Positions 44,233-53,983 are shown, numbered from the stretch's first letter. The stretch: 64,000 bases of DNA from Sulfurovum sp. (GCA_027068435.1 JAMOTA010000054.1:1-64000), one strand, 5' to 3'. Program-made: numbers and translations. The notes: generated by a model from the sequence alone, not told the origin.

Positions 44233-46074
44233 TTGAAAAATAGTAACTATTCACTCTTTATAAAAATAAATCTACTGATTACAACTATTCTATTTCTCTC
44301 TTTTTTACAATATAATAGAGACTATACTATAGGTGAATTATTAATAGTAGCAATGGGTACAATATCTAGTGCTACAATCTTATATATTTTACTATATATT
44401 TTACTTTTTATCTTTTTATTTAGCAAAAAATTCATATTATACCTCTCTGCATTTATCTTTACTGCTGTAAATATAATTCTAATTATTGATTTTTTTATAT
44501 TTAGGCTCTATAAGTTTCATATCAATGCGATGATACTAAATATTCTAACTTCTCCTGATGCTATGGACTCTATACAGCTTGGACTTTTACCTCTACTATT
44601 TTTTATAGCTATAATTTTAGGGTTTATAAGTCTTGAACTATATATTATTAAAAAACTTATAAGTATCAAAGAAAAAAGAAAATATCAACTTAATAAACAG
44701 TTAAATAGAGTCATAATTATTCCATTAGTACTTATTATTTTTACAGAAAAGATAGGATATGGACTACTCTCTCTCTTTTCAAAAAATGAGACTATTTCAA
44801 AATTTAAAGTCATACCACTGTATCAACCCCTAACCTTTACTAAAGTAGCAACAAAATATTTTGACTTCAACATAGAGAAAGAGGCAAAAAATATAATAAG
44901 AAAAGAAGGGCTACTTAACTACCCTCTATCACCATTAAAACTAAAAGAAAACCAACAAAAAATAAATATCTTTATCTTTGCAAGTGATGCTGTAAATTAT
45001 ACTCAAATCAACGCTAAGACTACTCCAAATATAGAAAATTTTAAAAAAGATGCTATTAGTTTTCAGCATCACTATAGTGGAGGAAATGCTACAAGATTTG
45101 GTATTTTTTCACTAATGTATGGTCTTAACTCAACCTATTGGTTCTCTTTTTTAAATGCTAATAGAGGTCCTGTTCTTTTTGATGTACTTAATGAACTAAA
45201 TTACAATATTAGCATTATCTCCTCAACTAATACCAACTGGCCAGAATTTAGAAGAACTTGTTATGTTGATATACAAAATAGCATTCAAGATGATGCAGAA
45301 GGTAAACCATGGGAAAAAGATAAGCAGAGCAAAGAGAGATTTATATCTAAAGTAAATGGGTACAGTACAAAAGAACCTATATTCTCTTTTGTATTTCTTG
45401 ACTCTCCTCATGGCTACTCCTCTCCAAAAGATTTCAATCCATTTAATGCAGAGGACAAAGAAATTAATTATCTCACTGTAGATAATAAAGGCAGAGATAT
45501 AAAGACACTTTTTGCTCAATATAAAAATGCCGTAGCTTATAATGATAAACTATTTGGAGAAATGATAAACAAACTTAAAGAGAGAGAACTCTATGATAAC
45601 TCACTAATTATCTACACTTCTGACCATGGTCAAGAGTTCTATGAGTATGGTTCATTTGGTCACAATTCCTCTTTTTCAACAGCACAAACCGTTACCCCTA
45701 TGATTATCAAATTACCAAATAATCTAAAAGGTCAGTTAGAATTACCTGCTAAATTTCCAAACATTCTCACTAGCCACAATGATATAGTACCAACACTACT
45801 AACACTTTTAGGAGTAAAAAACTCAACTAATGACTATAGTAATGGTTATAATATTTTTGATAGAAAATTTAATAGAACATCTATTTTTTGTGCTAATTGG
45901 AACCATAATGCTATTATTGACAAAAAATACTCTTATATCTTTTCAAACCTTCCAAACAAAATGTTTAAAAGTAAAATTAAAGAGAATAGTAACTACAAAA
46001 CAGTTAAAAATATAGAGATAAATAGTACAAAGATTCTAAAAGTGATGAATGAAAATAAAAGGTTCTTAAAGTAA
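44233..46074 (+). CDS. YejM/LtaS-like inner-membrane sulfatase-fold protein
   Basis: The protein has 613 residues starting on TTG, with AAGGA 7 nt upstream. Five N-terminal membrane helices (about 1-190) precede a periplasmic alkaline-phosphatase/sulfatase-fold domain (about 250-580). Visible active-site elements are IFASDAVNY (first metal Asp), GGNATRFGIFSLMYG with the nucleophile Thr, YTSDHGQEFYE and FGHNSSF. It is closest in layout to YejM/PbgA, which regulates lipopolysaccharide synthesis, or to phosphoethanolamine/glycerophosphate transferases. The intact Thr and metal ligands suggest real catalysis. It stands alone between nspC and hrpB. Confidence 0.78.
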   Translation: MKNSNYSLFIKINLLITTILFLSFLQYNRDYTIGELLIVAMGTISSATILYILLYILLFIFLFSKKFILYLSAFIFTAVNIILIIDFFIFRLYKFHINAMILNILTSPDAMDSIQLGLLPLLFFIAIILGFISLELYIIKKLISIKEKRKYQLNKQLNRVIIIPLVLIIFTEKIGYGLLSLFSKNETISKFKVIPLYQPLTFTKVATKYFDFNIEKEAKNIIRKEGLLNYPLSPLKLKENQQKINIFIFASDAVNYTQINAKTTPNIENFKKDAISFQHHYSGGNATRFGIFSLMYGLNSTYWFSFLNANRGPVLFDVLNELNYNISIISSTNTNWPEFRRTCYVDIQNSIQDDAEGKPWEKDKQSKERFISKVNGYSTKEPIFSFVFLDSPHGYSSPKDFNPFNAEDKEINYLTVDNKGRDIKTLFAQYKNAVAYNDKLFGEMINKLKERELYDNSLIIYTSDHGQEFYEYGSFGHNSSFSTAQTVTPMIIKLPNNLKGQLELPAKFPNILTSHNDIVPTLLTLLGVKNSTNDYSNGYNIFDRKFNRTSIFCANWNHNAIIDKKYSYIFSNLPNKMFKSKIKENSNYKTVKNIEINSTKILKVMNENKRFLK

Positions 46075-46233
46075 CATAGACCCTAAATTTTTACAGATAC
46101 AGAGTTTTGAAATATCTTCTTAAAAGTAGCATAAGATAATCTTTACTCTCTATTTTATAAAATATTACTTTATTTGTAAAAACTATCAAATTTTATTGTT
46201 AAGATAAGTATAGACTTGTGTATGAAATAAAAG

Positions 46234-46239
46234 TATAAT
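46234..46239 (+). promoter_or_regulatory. -10 box at the start codon of hrpB
   Basis: TATAAT ends 6 nt before the ATG at 46246. No ribosome site is present (AATCTCATT precedes ATG). Suggests a leaderless mRNA. Confidence 0.4.
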
Positions 46240-46245
46240 CTCATT

Positions 46246-48747
46246 ATGAAAAATCTACCTATTACTCACGTTATCCCTGATGTTAAAGAGAAACTCTTAA
46301 AGTATAATAGACTTGTACTTCAAGCTCCACCTGGGGCTGGGAAGACTACGGCTTTGCCTTTAGCTTTACTTGATGAGCCATGGCTTCAAGGTAAAAAGAT
46401 TATTATGCTTGAACCTCGCCGTTTGGCTGTGAGGAGTTCTGCTTTTCGCATGGCTGAACTGTTGGGTGAAAAGGTGGGTGAGAGAGTTGGGTACCAAGTG
46501 AAGATGGACTCTGTGCAGAGTAAACAGACTCGTATTCTCATAGTAACAGAGGGTATCTTGACCCGTAAACTACAAAATGACCCAAGCCTTGAAGAGGTTG
46601 CTCTTGTTATCTTCGATGAGTTTCATGAGCGTTCTTTACATGCTGACCTCTCTCTTGCTTTAGCTTTAGAGTCACAGTCTGTACTTCGTGAGGAACTAAA
46701 AATACTTGTTATGTCTGCAACACTCAACACCTCTGCCATCTCAAAGGTACTACAAGATGCCCCCATCATAAAGAGTGAGGGAAGAGCTTTTCCTGTAGAG
46801 TCTGTATTTTTACCTACAAACACTACGCAACCTACAAAAAAAGAACTCCCTAGCTACATACATAGGCTCATTATAAACTTACTTGCTACAAAAGAGGGAA
46901 ACATTTTAGTTTTTCTCTCAGGAGTAAGGGAGATAAAAACAATAGAGAAGCTTCTTAAACTAAGTAATGTAAAAGATGTTTACATCTCTACTCTTTATGG
47001 AAACTTGAGCAAAGAAGCACAGAGTAGAGCCATAAAAGCACCCCCACATGGTACACGAAAAGTGGTACTTACTACCAACATAGCCCAAACCTCACTAACC
47101 ATAGAAGGGATAAAAATAGTCATAGACTCTGGACTTCACAATGTCTCTATATTTAGCCCTTTTTCAGGGATGAACAGACTTGAAAGTACCTTTATCTCCC
47201 AAGATGCTGCCACACAAAGAGCAGGAAGGGCGGGTCGTACTTCTACTGGTACAGCTTACCATCTTTGGCATCAGTCTAAAATACTCATAAAACATGACAC
47301 CCCTGAGATACTCTCATGTGACCTTAGTCAGCTTTTGCTAGAACTAGCGTTATGGGGTAACGATGACATACATCAGATGACATGGATGGACACACCTCCT
47401 AAAAGCACTCTTCTTCATGCAAGAACACTGCTTCAAGAGCTGGGTGCGTTAAACAAAGAGGGGAGCATTACAGCTCATGGAAAAGCTATGGCAAAGTACC
47501 CCATGCACCCAAGACTTGCACACATGATGCTCAAAGCAAAAGAGTTAAACCTTAGCTATGAAGCTTCACTTCTTTGTGTTCTCATAAATGAAAAAGATAT
47601 TTATACTCATGCCTTTAACTCTTCGGACTTACGTGAACGTGTAAATGCACTACATGATGTTCAGATGCAAAATGGCATCAACTCTGCATACATTAACCTC
47701 AAACAGTGTCAGTATCTGCTTAAAAATGCCAAACGCATACACAAGCAACAAAAAGCTACCGTAGATGTAGAGATGTTAGGGGTACTTCTTGCTTTTGCTT
47801 ACCCAGACCGTATTGCTAAACTGCGTGGTGACAAAAACAGTACCTACCTCCTTGCCAATGGTAAGGGTGCTGTACTGCACTCACAAGATGAACTCTATAA
47901 CAGAGGTTTTTTAGTCATAGCCGATGTAGATGCTAAACATACCAACGCAAGCATATATAAAGCCATAGCCCTCTCTCATACACAGATAGAGGAGTATCTC
48001 TTTGAACAGTTAGTCGTACATGAAGATGTCACATGGAATGAAGAACAAGAGCGTGTAGAGTCTCTTAAAATTACAAAACTTGGAGCCATAACACTCAAAG
48101 AAGTTCAAAGTAAAGATGCTTCTGAAGCGTTGGTTTTAGAGGTACTTCTTGAGGAGTTAGAGGCGTTAGGGTTAGAGACATTAAACTGGGCTACAGAAGC
48201 ACTAGCACTAAGAGATAGAGTTTGCTTTGTAAGAGAGTATGAACAGAAACATCCCATAGACTTTCCTGACTTTTCACAGAACTACCTCTTGGAGAACATG
48301 GAGGAGTGGTTAGCACCCTACATGAGTAACATGCGTACACTTAGAGCATTGAAGGGACTAGATTTGTACAACATACTTCTAGGGCTTATGACTTTTGAAC
48401 AGAGACAAGCCCTAGATAGACTTGCTCCACAAAAGGTTAAAGTAGCTTCAGGCTCGAACATAACCATAAACTACGAAAACATAAAACAGCCCATCTTAGC
48501 GGTACGACTTCAAGAGATGTTTGGAACAAAAAGTACACCAACTGTACTAAATGGCGAGGTAAAACTCATGCTACACCTACTCTCTCCTGCTTCGCGTCCC
48601 ATACAGATGACAAAAGACTTAGAGAGCTTCTGGGCAAATACTTATGATGAAGTAAAAAAAGAGTTAAGAGGGAAGTATAAAAAGCATTATTGGCCAGATA
48701 ACCCCTTAGAAGCAGAGGCTACTAGTCGGACAAAGAGATTTATGTAA
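46246..48747 (+). CDS. hrpB: ATP-dependent DEAH-box helicase HrpB
   Basis: The protein has 833 residues, close to the family's 810-830. Helicase motifs: APPGAGKTTALPL (Walker A), IFDEFHERS (DEFH variant of DEAH, typical of HrpB), VMSATLN, TNIAQTSLTIEG and QRAGRAGRTSTG. The HrpB C-terminal domain ends in the usual KKELRGKYKKHYWPDNP. Its biological substrate is not settled. It is convergent with the methyltransferase-like gene. Confidence 0.95.
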   Translation: MKNLPITHVIPDVKEKLLKYNRLVLQAPPGAGKTTALPLALLDEPWLQGKKIIMLEPRRLAVRSSAFRMAELLGEKVGERVGYQVKMDSVQSKQTRILIVTEGILTRKLQNDPSLEEVALVIFDEFHERSLHADLSLALALESQSVLREELKILVMSATLNTSAISKVLQDAPIIKSEGRAFPVESVFLPTNTTQPTKKELPSYIHRLIINLLATKEGNILVFLSGVREIKTIEKLLKLSNVKDVYISTLYGNLSKEAQSRAIKAPPHGTRKVVLTTNIAQTSLTIEGIKIVIDSGLHNVSIFSPFSGMNRLESTFISQDAATQRAGRAGRTSTGTAYHLWHQSKILIKHDTPEILSCDLSQLLLELALWGNDDIHQMTWMDTPPKSTLLHARTLLQELGALNKEGSITAHGKAMAKYPMHPRLAHMMLKAKELNLSYEASLLCVLINEKDIYTHAFNSSDLRERVNALHDVQMQNGINSAYINLKQCQYLLKNAKRIHKQQKATVDVEMLGVLLAFAYPDRIAKLRGDKNSTYLLANGKGAVLHSQDELYNRGFLVIADVDAKHTNASIYKAIALSHTQIEEYLFEQLVVHEDVTWNEEQERVESLKITKLGAITLKEVQSKDASEALVLEVLLEELEALGLETLNWATEALALRDRVCFVREYEQKHPIDFPDFSQNYLLENMEEWLAPYMSNMRTLRALKGLDLYNILLGLMTFEQRQALDRLAPQKVKVASGSNITINYENIKQPILAVRLQEMFGTKSTPTVLNGEVKLMLHLLSPASRPIQMTKDLESFWANTYDEVKKELRGKYKKHYWPDNPLEAEATSRTKRFM

Positions 48748-48748
48748 G

Positions 48749-48774
48749 GTTAAAGGGTAGTTGTTACCTTTAAC
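48749..48774. terminator. Hairpin between hrpB and the methyltransferase-like gene
   Basis: GTTAAAGG (48749-48756) pairs with CCTTTAAC (48767-48774). It overlaps the last codons of the minus-strand gene and lies just past the hrpB stop, so it could end both transcripts. Confidence 0.45.
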
Positions 48775-49430
48775 ATCTCGTTTGCTCCTTTTTGAAACTC
48801 ATACCCTGTCTTTACGATGGAAGTTTCATAACCAAGGTTTTCAAGTGCTTTTCTGACACCATCTACATGGGGTGACCGCTCCCCTTTTAAGTTTACCAAT
48901 GGAAAGACTCTTACCTCTTTGGCTACTCTTAGCATCTCTATAAGTGACACTATGTGAAAGGTTTCATCTAGCTGTTCGCTATAGAGAAAGAGAAAATGTG
49001 AACTAAGTGCAAGGTCAAACTCTTTCTCTTTAAAAGGGAGGTTTGGTAACTCAGCAGTCACATACCTACCCTCTTCTTTTCCTTCGTTGTAGTCTATGAG
49101 AAACTCTGTCATCGCTTCTATACGCATCTCGTACAACATACCTGTAGAGGTAATGCTATGCCATACAAAATCTTCTTTATTTTTTACCACTTGCTCCATG
49201 ACCTCTTCTGTGACATCATCTATGCGTTGCATAATCTCTTGTTTACTATAGGCATAAAGAGGGTCAACAGAGACTACTTTGCCATCGTGCAAATCTACTT
49301 CCGTGTTAAAACTTGCAGGTCCATCACCACAACCTAATATCTTTGAATTTAAGTTATCACTTGTGAGTAAAAACATCGCTACATACTCTGTTAAGTTTCG
49401 TCCCCAAGGTACTATATTCTCTAATTCCAT
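48750..49430 (-). CDS. Methyltransferase-like (Rossmann) protein
   Basis: The protein has 226 residues. ILGCGDGPASFNTEV resembles the SAM-binding glycine motif, followed by VVSVDPLY for the acidic end of strand 2 and ELPNLPFKEKEFDLALSSHF for the motif before strand 4. The order fits a class-I SAM-dependent methyltransferase. No substrate domain is visible. GGGAGAAG precedes the ATG and a TATAAT lies 27 bp upstream. It is monocistronic and convergent with hrpB. Confidence 0.65.
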   Translation of the reverse strand: MELENIVPWGRNLTEYVAMFLLTSDNLNSKILGCGDGPASFNTEVDLHDGKVVSVDPLYAYSKQEIMQRIDDVTEEVMEQVVKNKEDFVWHSITSTGMLYEMRIEAMTEFLIDYNEGKEEGRYVTAELPNLPFKEKEFDLALSSHFLFLYSEQLDETFHIVSLIEMLRVAKEVRVFPLVNLKGERSPHVDGVRKALENLGYETSIVKTGYEFQKGANEMLKVTTTL

Positions 49431-49456
49431 TTGCTTCTCCCATAATATTTTATGAG

Positions 49457-49462
49457 ATTATA
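49457..49462 (-). promoter_or_regulatory. -10 box of the methyltransferase-like gene
   Basis: TATAAT on the minus strand, 27 nt before the start codon. Confidence 0.4.
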
Positions 49463-49598
49463 TCAAGCTTATGTAGAAAGTAACTAAAGATAGCCTCTTA
49501 TCTTCTTGATTTTTATTACTACTCTAAGATACTATAAGCAGTAAATTTGATAAAATACTTCTAATAAAAAAGTATCAATATAAAAAGGTTTAATTAGT

Positions 49599-51845
49599 AT
49601 GAGTGAAAGCAAAGATTTTTTACGGACAATAGTTGAGGCAGACTTAAAATCAGGTAAGTATAAAGAGGTTACAACAAGATTTCCTCCTGAGCCAAACGGC
49701 TTCCCTCACATAGGGCATGCTAAGTCTATCTGTATAAACTTTGGTATTGCCAATGACTACAATGGTCACTGTAACCTTAGAATGGATGATACAAACCCAA
49801 CAAAAGAAGATACTAAGTATGTTGAAGCACTTAAAGATGCAGTAGAGTGGCTTGGGTTTGAGTGGGACAAGAGTGTACGTTACACTTCTGATTATTTTCC
49901 AAAAATCCATGAGTATGCTATAGCACTCATAAAGATGGGTAAAGCGTATGTAGATAGTACCAACGAAGAGGAGATGCGTGAACTTCGTGGAACAGTGACT
50001 GAGGCGGGTAAAAGAAGCAAGTATGCTAACAGAAGTGTAGAAGAGAACCTTGAACTTTTTGAGAAGATGAAAAATGGCGAGTTTAAAGATGGCGAGCATG
50101 TACTTCGTGCCAAAATAGACATGAGTGCGGCTAACATGAAAATGCGTGACCCACTACTCTACCGCATCAAACATGCACACCACTTTAGAGCTGGTGACGA
50201 GTGGGCTATCTACCCGATGTATGACTTTGCTCACTGTCTCTCTGACTACATAGAGGGCGTTACTCACTCCATCTGTACGCTAGAGTTTGAAAACAACCGT
50301 GACATTTACAACTGGGTACTTGATACCTTAGGCTTAACATCTCCACGACCTTACCAACATGAGTTTGCACGATTAGGTATTAACTACACGGTTATGAGTA
50401 AAAGAAAGCTTTTAGAGCTGGTAGAGGGTGGTCAAGTAAACGGATGGGATGACCCTCGTCTGCCAACTATAGCAGGGTACAAAAGAAGAGGATACACAGC
50501 AGAGTCTATTTTAAACTTCTGTGACGGCATAGGTATAGCAAAAGCCAACTCTATGGTAGATGTTGCACAGCTAGAGTTTAGCATAAGAGATGACTTAAAC
50601 AAAAAAGTACCACGAGTTATGTGTGTACTTGACCCTCTCAAAGTCACCATAGTAAACTACGAAGGTTCAGAAGAGATAGAAGCATCTTACTACCCACATG
50701 ATGTACCTAAAGAGGGTTCAAGAAAACTCCCTTTTGCTAAAGAGATTTACATCGACGGAGCTGATTTTGAGGAGAACCCTCCAAAAGGCTACTTCCGTCT
50801 TACACCTGAACAAGCAGTAAGACTAAAGTACGCTTATATCATCAAATGTAAAGAGATAATAAAAGATACTAATGGCAATATAGTAGAGATAAAAGCAGAG
50901 TACTACCCCAACTCTAAAAGTGGAGAAGACAGCAGTGGCATAAAAGTAAAAAGTGCCATCCAATGGGTAGAATCAACCCAAGCTAAAAAGATAGAAGTAA
51001 GAGTCTATGACAGACTCTTTAAAACAGAAGCACCAGAGGGAGTAGAAGATTTAAACCCTAACTCTTTACAAGTCATTAAAAATGCTTTGATAGAACCTGC
51101 TGTTATTAACCAAAAACCTGACGTACGTTTTCAGTTTGAAAGAGAGGGTTACTTCTACGCTGACCCTATAGACTACACAGATGAAAACCCAGTATTTAAT
51201 AAGATAGTAGGACTTAAAGAGTCATCATCTAAAAAGAAAAAAGCACCTAAACCTGCACCAAAAGCAGAAGCTAAAAAAGTGCAAATAGATGGCGAAGTGG
51301 TAGCTATGAGTAAAGAAGAACAAGCACTATTTGACAAATACACTCAACTAGGACTAAACAGCGAAGTGGCAAACACTCTAGCTCGTGATGCAAAGCTATC
51401 ACACTTTTTTGAAGAGGCTCTACTTACACGCAACAGCCCTGTAAATATTGCCAATATAGTAACAAACGATGTAGCTAGAGAGCTAAAACAAAAAGAGATA
51501 AATGAGTTAAAATTTTCAGCTAAGCAGATAGCTGAACTTGTAGAAATGGTAGATAATGAACTCATCTCAAGTAAAATTGCCAAGCAAGTATTTGAAGAGA
51601 TGAACAAAAACGGAGCAAACCCAAAAGAGATAGTAGAAAGCAAAGGGCTAATACAGATAAGTGACCCAGCTATTATCTTACCTCTCATAGAAGAGATCAT
51701 TGCAAAAAACCCTGAAAATGTAGAAAAATTTAAAGCAGGAAATACAAAACTACTTGGCTTCTTCGTAGGACAGGTTTTGAAGGCTACGAGAGGAAAAGGG
51801 AATCCTAAGGTTGTGAATGAGTTGGTGGCTAGGGAGTTGAATTAA
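49599..51845 (+). CDS. glnS: Glutaminyl-tRNA synthetase with C-terminal YqeY/GatB-like domain
   Basis: The enzyme charges tRNA-Gln directly with glutamine. It has 748 residues against about 555 in E. coli. Class-I signatures: PPEPNGFPHIGHAK (HIGH motif) and VMSKRKL (KMSKS variant). The anticodon-binding beta barrels end at about residue 540. A Lys/Ala/Pro linker (about 543-563) leads to a 170-residue helical domain like YqeY and the GatB tail (GFFVGQVLKATRGKGNP), known to improve tRNA binding in Deinococcus GlnRS. Most Campylobacterota instead use GatCAB transamidation, so this enzyme points to acquisition or to a lineage with direct charging. Confidence 0.92.
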   Translation: MSESKDFLRTIVEADLKSGKYKEVTTRFPPEPNGFPHIGHAKSICINFGIANDYNGHCNLRMDDTNPTKEDTKYVEALKDAVEWLGFEWDKSVRYTSDYFPKIHEYAIALIKMGKAYVDSTNEEEMRELRGTVTEAGKRSKYANRSVEENLELFEKMKNGEFKDGEHVLRAKIDMSAANMKMRDPLLYRIKHAHHFRAGDEWAIYPMYDFAHCLSDYIEGVTHSICTLEFENNRDIYNWVLDTLGLTSPRPYQHEFARLGINYTVMSKRKLLELVEGGQVNGWDDPRLPTIAGYKRRGYTAESILNFCDGIGIAKANSMVDVAQLEFSIRDDLNKKVPRVMCVLDPLKVTIVNYEGSEEIEASYYPHDVPKEGSRKLPFAKEIYIDGADFEENPPKGYFRLTPEQAVRLKYAYIIKCKEIIKDTNGNIVEIKAEYYPNSKSGEDSSGIKVKSAIQWVESTQAKKIEVRVYDRLFKTEAPEGVEDLNPNSLQVIKNALIEPAVINQKPDVRFQFEREGYFYADPIDYTDENPVFNKIVGLKESSSKKKKAPKPAPKAEAKKVQIDGEVVAMSKEEQALFDKYTQLGLNSEVANTLARDAKLSHFFEEALLTRNSPVNIANIVTNDVARELKQKEINELKFSAKQIAELVEMVDNELISSKIAKQVFEEMNKNGANPKEIVESKGLIQISDPAIILPLIEEIIAKNPENVEKFKAGNTKLLGFFVGQVLKATRGKGNPKVVNELVARELN

Positions 51846-52648
51846 TCAACGATAGGATTAATAGTACTAATAAAATCTTGAAATCGTCTTATTTTATCAT
51901 TATTAGTACAATCTAATATTTTTAAGTGATTTCTTAAAATAGTTTTATAATGAGAGTTTAGTTTCATATTTTCTAAACTTTCTTGAAAAAACTTAATAAA
52001 CAGATCTAATTCCTTATAAATCTTTTCTATCTCTTTATGATAAGCTATTCCACCCATAGTTCTTATTTCAATATGAGCATTACCTCTTCGCTCAATACTC
52101 CAAACTCTACCTTTATTATTTTTTAATATTTTAGCTTCTTCTTCATTTAAACAATTTAATATTTCCATAGGATTCAGACTATACCCATTTCTCTCTCCCC
52201 AACTATTTAACAAGTTAGCATCATCACACAATAGAAGAAGAGCATAAAAATCCATATTTTCTTTATTTTTCATAGAGATATGAATATGAAAGCCTGTATC
52301 TTCATTAGTAGTTCCATATTCATCTATAATATAAGAAATATGACCAATGTAATAACACAAGGTATCATAAGAACAAATTGGTATAGAAATTTCAACTCCA
52401 GCATCTGCAAGAGAACTATCGTATTTTAAACATAAACAATTATGAGAATCATCCTCCGCAGGTACTTCACTAAGATTAATTAAAATATCTGATCCACTTA
52501 TAGATTTAAGTTCTTCAATAATTTCTTTAGTATTATTTCCACTAATGTAAAATTCAAATTCACAACCAAATCTAAGATTATTGGGGAATGAAATAACAGC
52601 TCTAGGCAAAACTTGCTCTTTACAAATTATTCGAGTACTTGTTTTCAT
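51842..52648 (-). CDS. Putative amidoligase (glutamine-synthetase-like COOH-NH2 ligase)
   Basis: The protein has 268 residues. Family marks of the amidoligase group (glutamine-synthetase fold) are FGCEFEFYI near the N-terminus (metal-binding Glu pair), GFHIHISMKN in the middle and RRGNAHIEIRTMGG late. Such enzymes are predicted to form amide or isopeptide bonds between small molecules or on peptide tails. The next gene, 5 bp upstream on the same strand, encodes a gamma-glutamylcyclotransferase-fold protein; amidoligases and that fold are known genomic partners. It overlaps the convergent glnS gene by 4 bp. Confidence 0.7.
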   Translation of the reverse strand: MKTSTRIICKEQVLPRAVISFPNNLRFGCEFEFYISGNNTKEIIEELKSISGSDILINLSEVPAEDDSHNCLCLKYDSSLADAGVEISIPICSYDTLCYYIGHISYIIDEYGTTNEDTGFHIHISMKNKENMDFYALLLLCDDANLLNSWGERNGYSLNPMEILNCLNEEEAKILKNNKGRVWSIERRGNAHIEIRTMGGIAYHKEIEKIYKELDLFIKFFQESLENMKLNSHYKTILRNHLKILDCTNNDKIRRFQDFISTINPIVD

Positions 52649-52653
52649 AATAA

Positions 52654-53271
52654 CTATCCAAGTATAGATTGATAATAAGCATTAAAGTCTATATCAATTT
52701 TTCTTTTATTTTGAACCCAAGATTTTAAGGGCTTTTGGTTTAATGGAACCCTAGGGGATGATAATACATATGTTTTTACTTTAATTTTTCGGCTTCGTGT
52801 TTGCACAAAAATATTTTCATGTTTAAAGTATATAGGAGCACATTCAAATTCATCTACTCTTTTTAATATATCTTGGCGTGTTATCTCATATACTTCACCA
52901 TCAATATTTTGACCATATTGTGCATCATCTATAATATATGGATAATCATGATTTTCTTCTTTATACATTGCAAATTTACGCAAAGTTTTAGCTTGACTAA
53001 TATAATTAGCATCCGATAAAATATCATGATTTTCAAATCCTTTTTTCAAAGAACCATATACAAATAGATAAGTTTTAAATTGCTCTTCTTTAACAAATTG
53101 TCCACGCCCATTTATTGTAATTATACCTTGTTTATGTAGACGATGAAGAGCCTTTCTAAAACTATCGACATTTATTTCTTTATCCATTTGAGAGCGTAAA
53201 TCTTTAAAAGTAATAATTTTATCATCTGAAAATTTAGAAAGCTTTTTTTTAATTTGATTAGTTAAATTCAT
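52654..53271 (-). CDS. Winged-helix domain fused to gamma-glutamylcyclotransferase-like (AIG2) domain
   Basis: The protein has 205 residues. Residues 1-63 look like a winged helix (KIITFKDLRSQM, then FRKALHRLHKQGIITINGRG), a DNA- or partner-binding module. Residues about 68-175 are the cyclotransferase fold: YLFVYGSLKKGFENHDIL with the substrate-binding YGSL, a central IDGEVYEI and the acidic VDEFE for the catalytic Glu. This family releases 5-oxoproline from gamma-glutamyl amines, so it could undo what the adjacent amidoligase makes. The winged-helix fusion is unusual. Confidence 0.7.
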   Translation of the reverse strand: MNLTNQIKKKLSKFSDDKIITFKDLRSQMDKEINVDSFRKALHRLHKQGIITINGRGQFVKEEQFKTYLFVYGSLKKGFENHDILSDANYISQAKTLRKFAMYKEENHDYPYIIDDAQYGQNIDGEVYEITRQDILKRVDEFECAPIYFKHENIFVQTRSRKIKVKTYVLSSPRVPLNQKPLKSWVQNKRKIDIDFNAYYQSILG

Positions 53272-53279
53272 AATAAACT

Positions 53280-53285
53280 ATTATA
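53280..53285 (-). promoter_or_regulatory. -10 box at the start of the cyclotransferase gene
   Basis: TATAAT on the minus strand, 8 nt before the ATG at 53271 and with no ribosome site between, consistent with a leaderless transcript for the cyclotransferase/amidoligase pair. Confidence 0.4.
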
Positions 53286-53354
53286 CCATATACAAATTGA
53301 TGTCACGATAAGTTCATAAATATTATTTTTTGAAAGATTGCATTTGAGAAGACT

Positions 53355-53900
53355 CTACCGAAACCTCTTAAAAACACGTTCAAAGTCTAAATTTACTTTG
53401 CATGTTGTCTCTTCAAAACTGTAGCTCTCATTTAAGAAGTCACCTTGTTTGTCATATTTTGACCCTTCAAGTTTGTAAACTTTGGCTCTTAGGTCGTTAG
53501 GATAGACTAAAATATAATAGGTGACTTTCTCTTTTTCATAAATCTCAAACTTATACTTTTCATCACGTTTGGCTGTTGACTTTAAGATAATCTCTACTAC
53601 AATTTCAGGAGATTTAGTAAGATAACTTTCGTTTGTCTCTCCACAAGTTAGAACAATGTCAGGCTTTAAAATAGTGTCATCACTCACTTTATAGTCTATC
53701 TCTCCTAGAACCTCACACTGAGTACACTCTTCTAGTTGATTGTGAAGTTCAGTTATAATAACTGTTGCTAAACTTTGATGTTTTCGCATAGGAGCAGGTG
53801 CCATTGCCAAAGGCATACCAGCTATAAGCTCCCAATTACCATCCCACTGCTTATAGTCGTCATAAGTATAAAATTCAATTGCTCGTGCTAATGATGGCAT
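53355..53900 (-). CDS. Uma2-family (DUF820) PD-(D/E)XK nuclease-fold protein
   Basis: The protein has 181 residues. The Uma2 pattern is clear: ELIAGMPLAMAPAP, then VLGEIDYKVSDDTILKPDIVL, then SPEIVVEIILKST with the D..E-x-K nuclease-type core, and a YILVYPN strand. Members are common as copies of uncertain role near mobile or accessory DNA. AGGAGC precedes the ATG. Confidence 0.8.
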   Translation of the reverse strand: MPSLARAIEFYTYDDYKQWDGNWELIAGMPLAMAPAPMRKHQSLATVIITELHNQLEECTQCEVLGEIDYKVSDDTILKPDIVLTCGETNESYLTKSPEIVVEIILKSTAKRDEKYKFEIYEKEKVTYYILVYPNDLRAKVYKLEGSKYDKQGDFLNESYSFEETTCKVNLDFERVFKRFR

Positions 53901-53983
53901 AAATGCTCCTTTAGTCTGTTAGATATATATTTATTATAGCAGAGTTTTAAATAATATCTTTGAATTATACAGACTGTTTAAAG

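Noticed and set aside
49650..50137. Long minus-strand open frames inside glnS
   Set aside because: They overlap the catalytic core of GlnRS on the opposite strand and show no domain.
53960..53962. ATG at 53960 as start of the GT4 gene
   Set aside because: It is upstream of the predicted promoter and lacks a ribosome site; the ATG at 54011 has both and opens the first beta strand.
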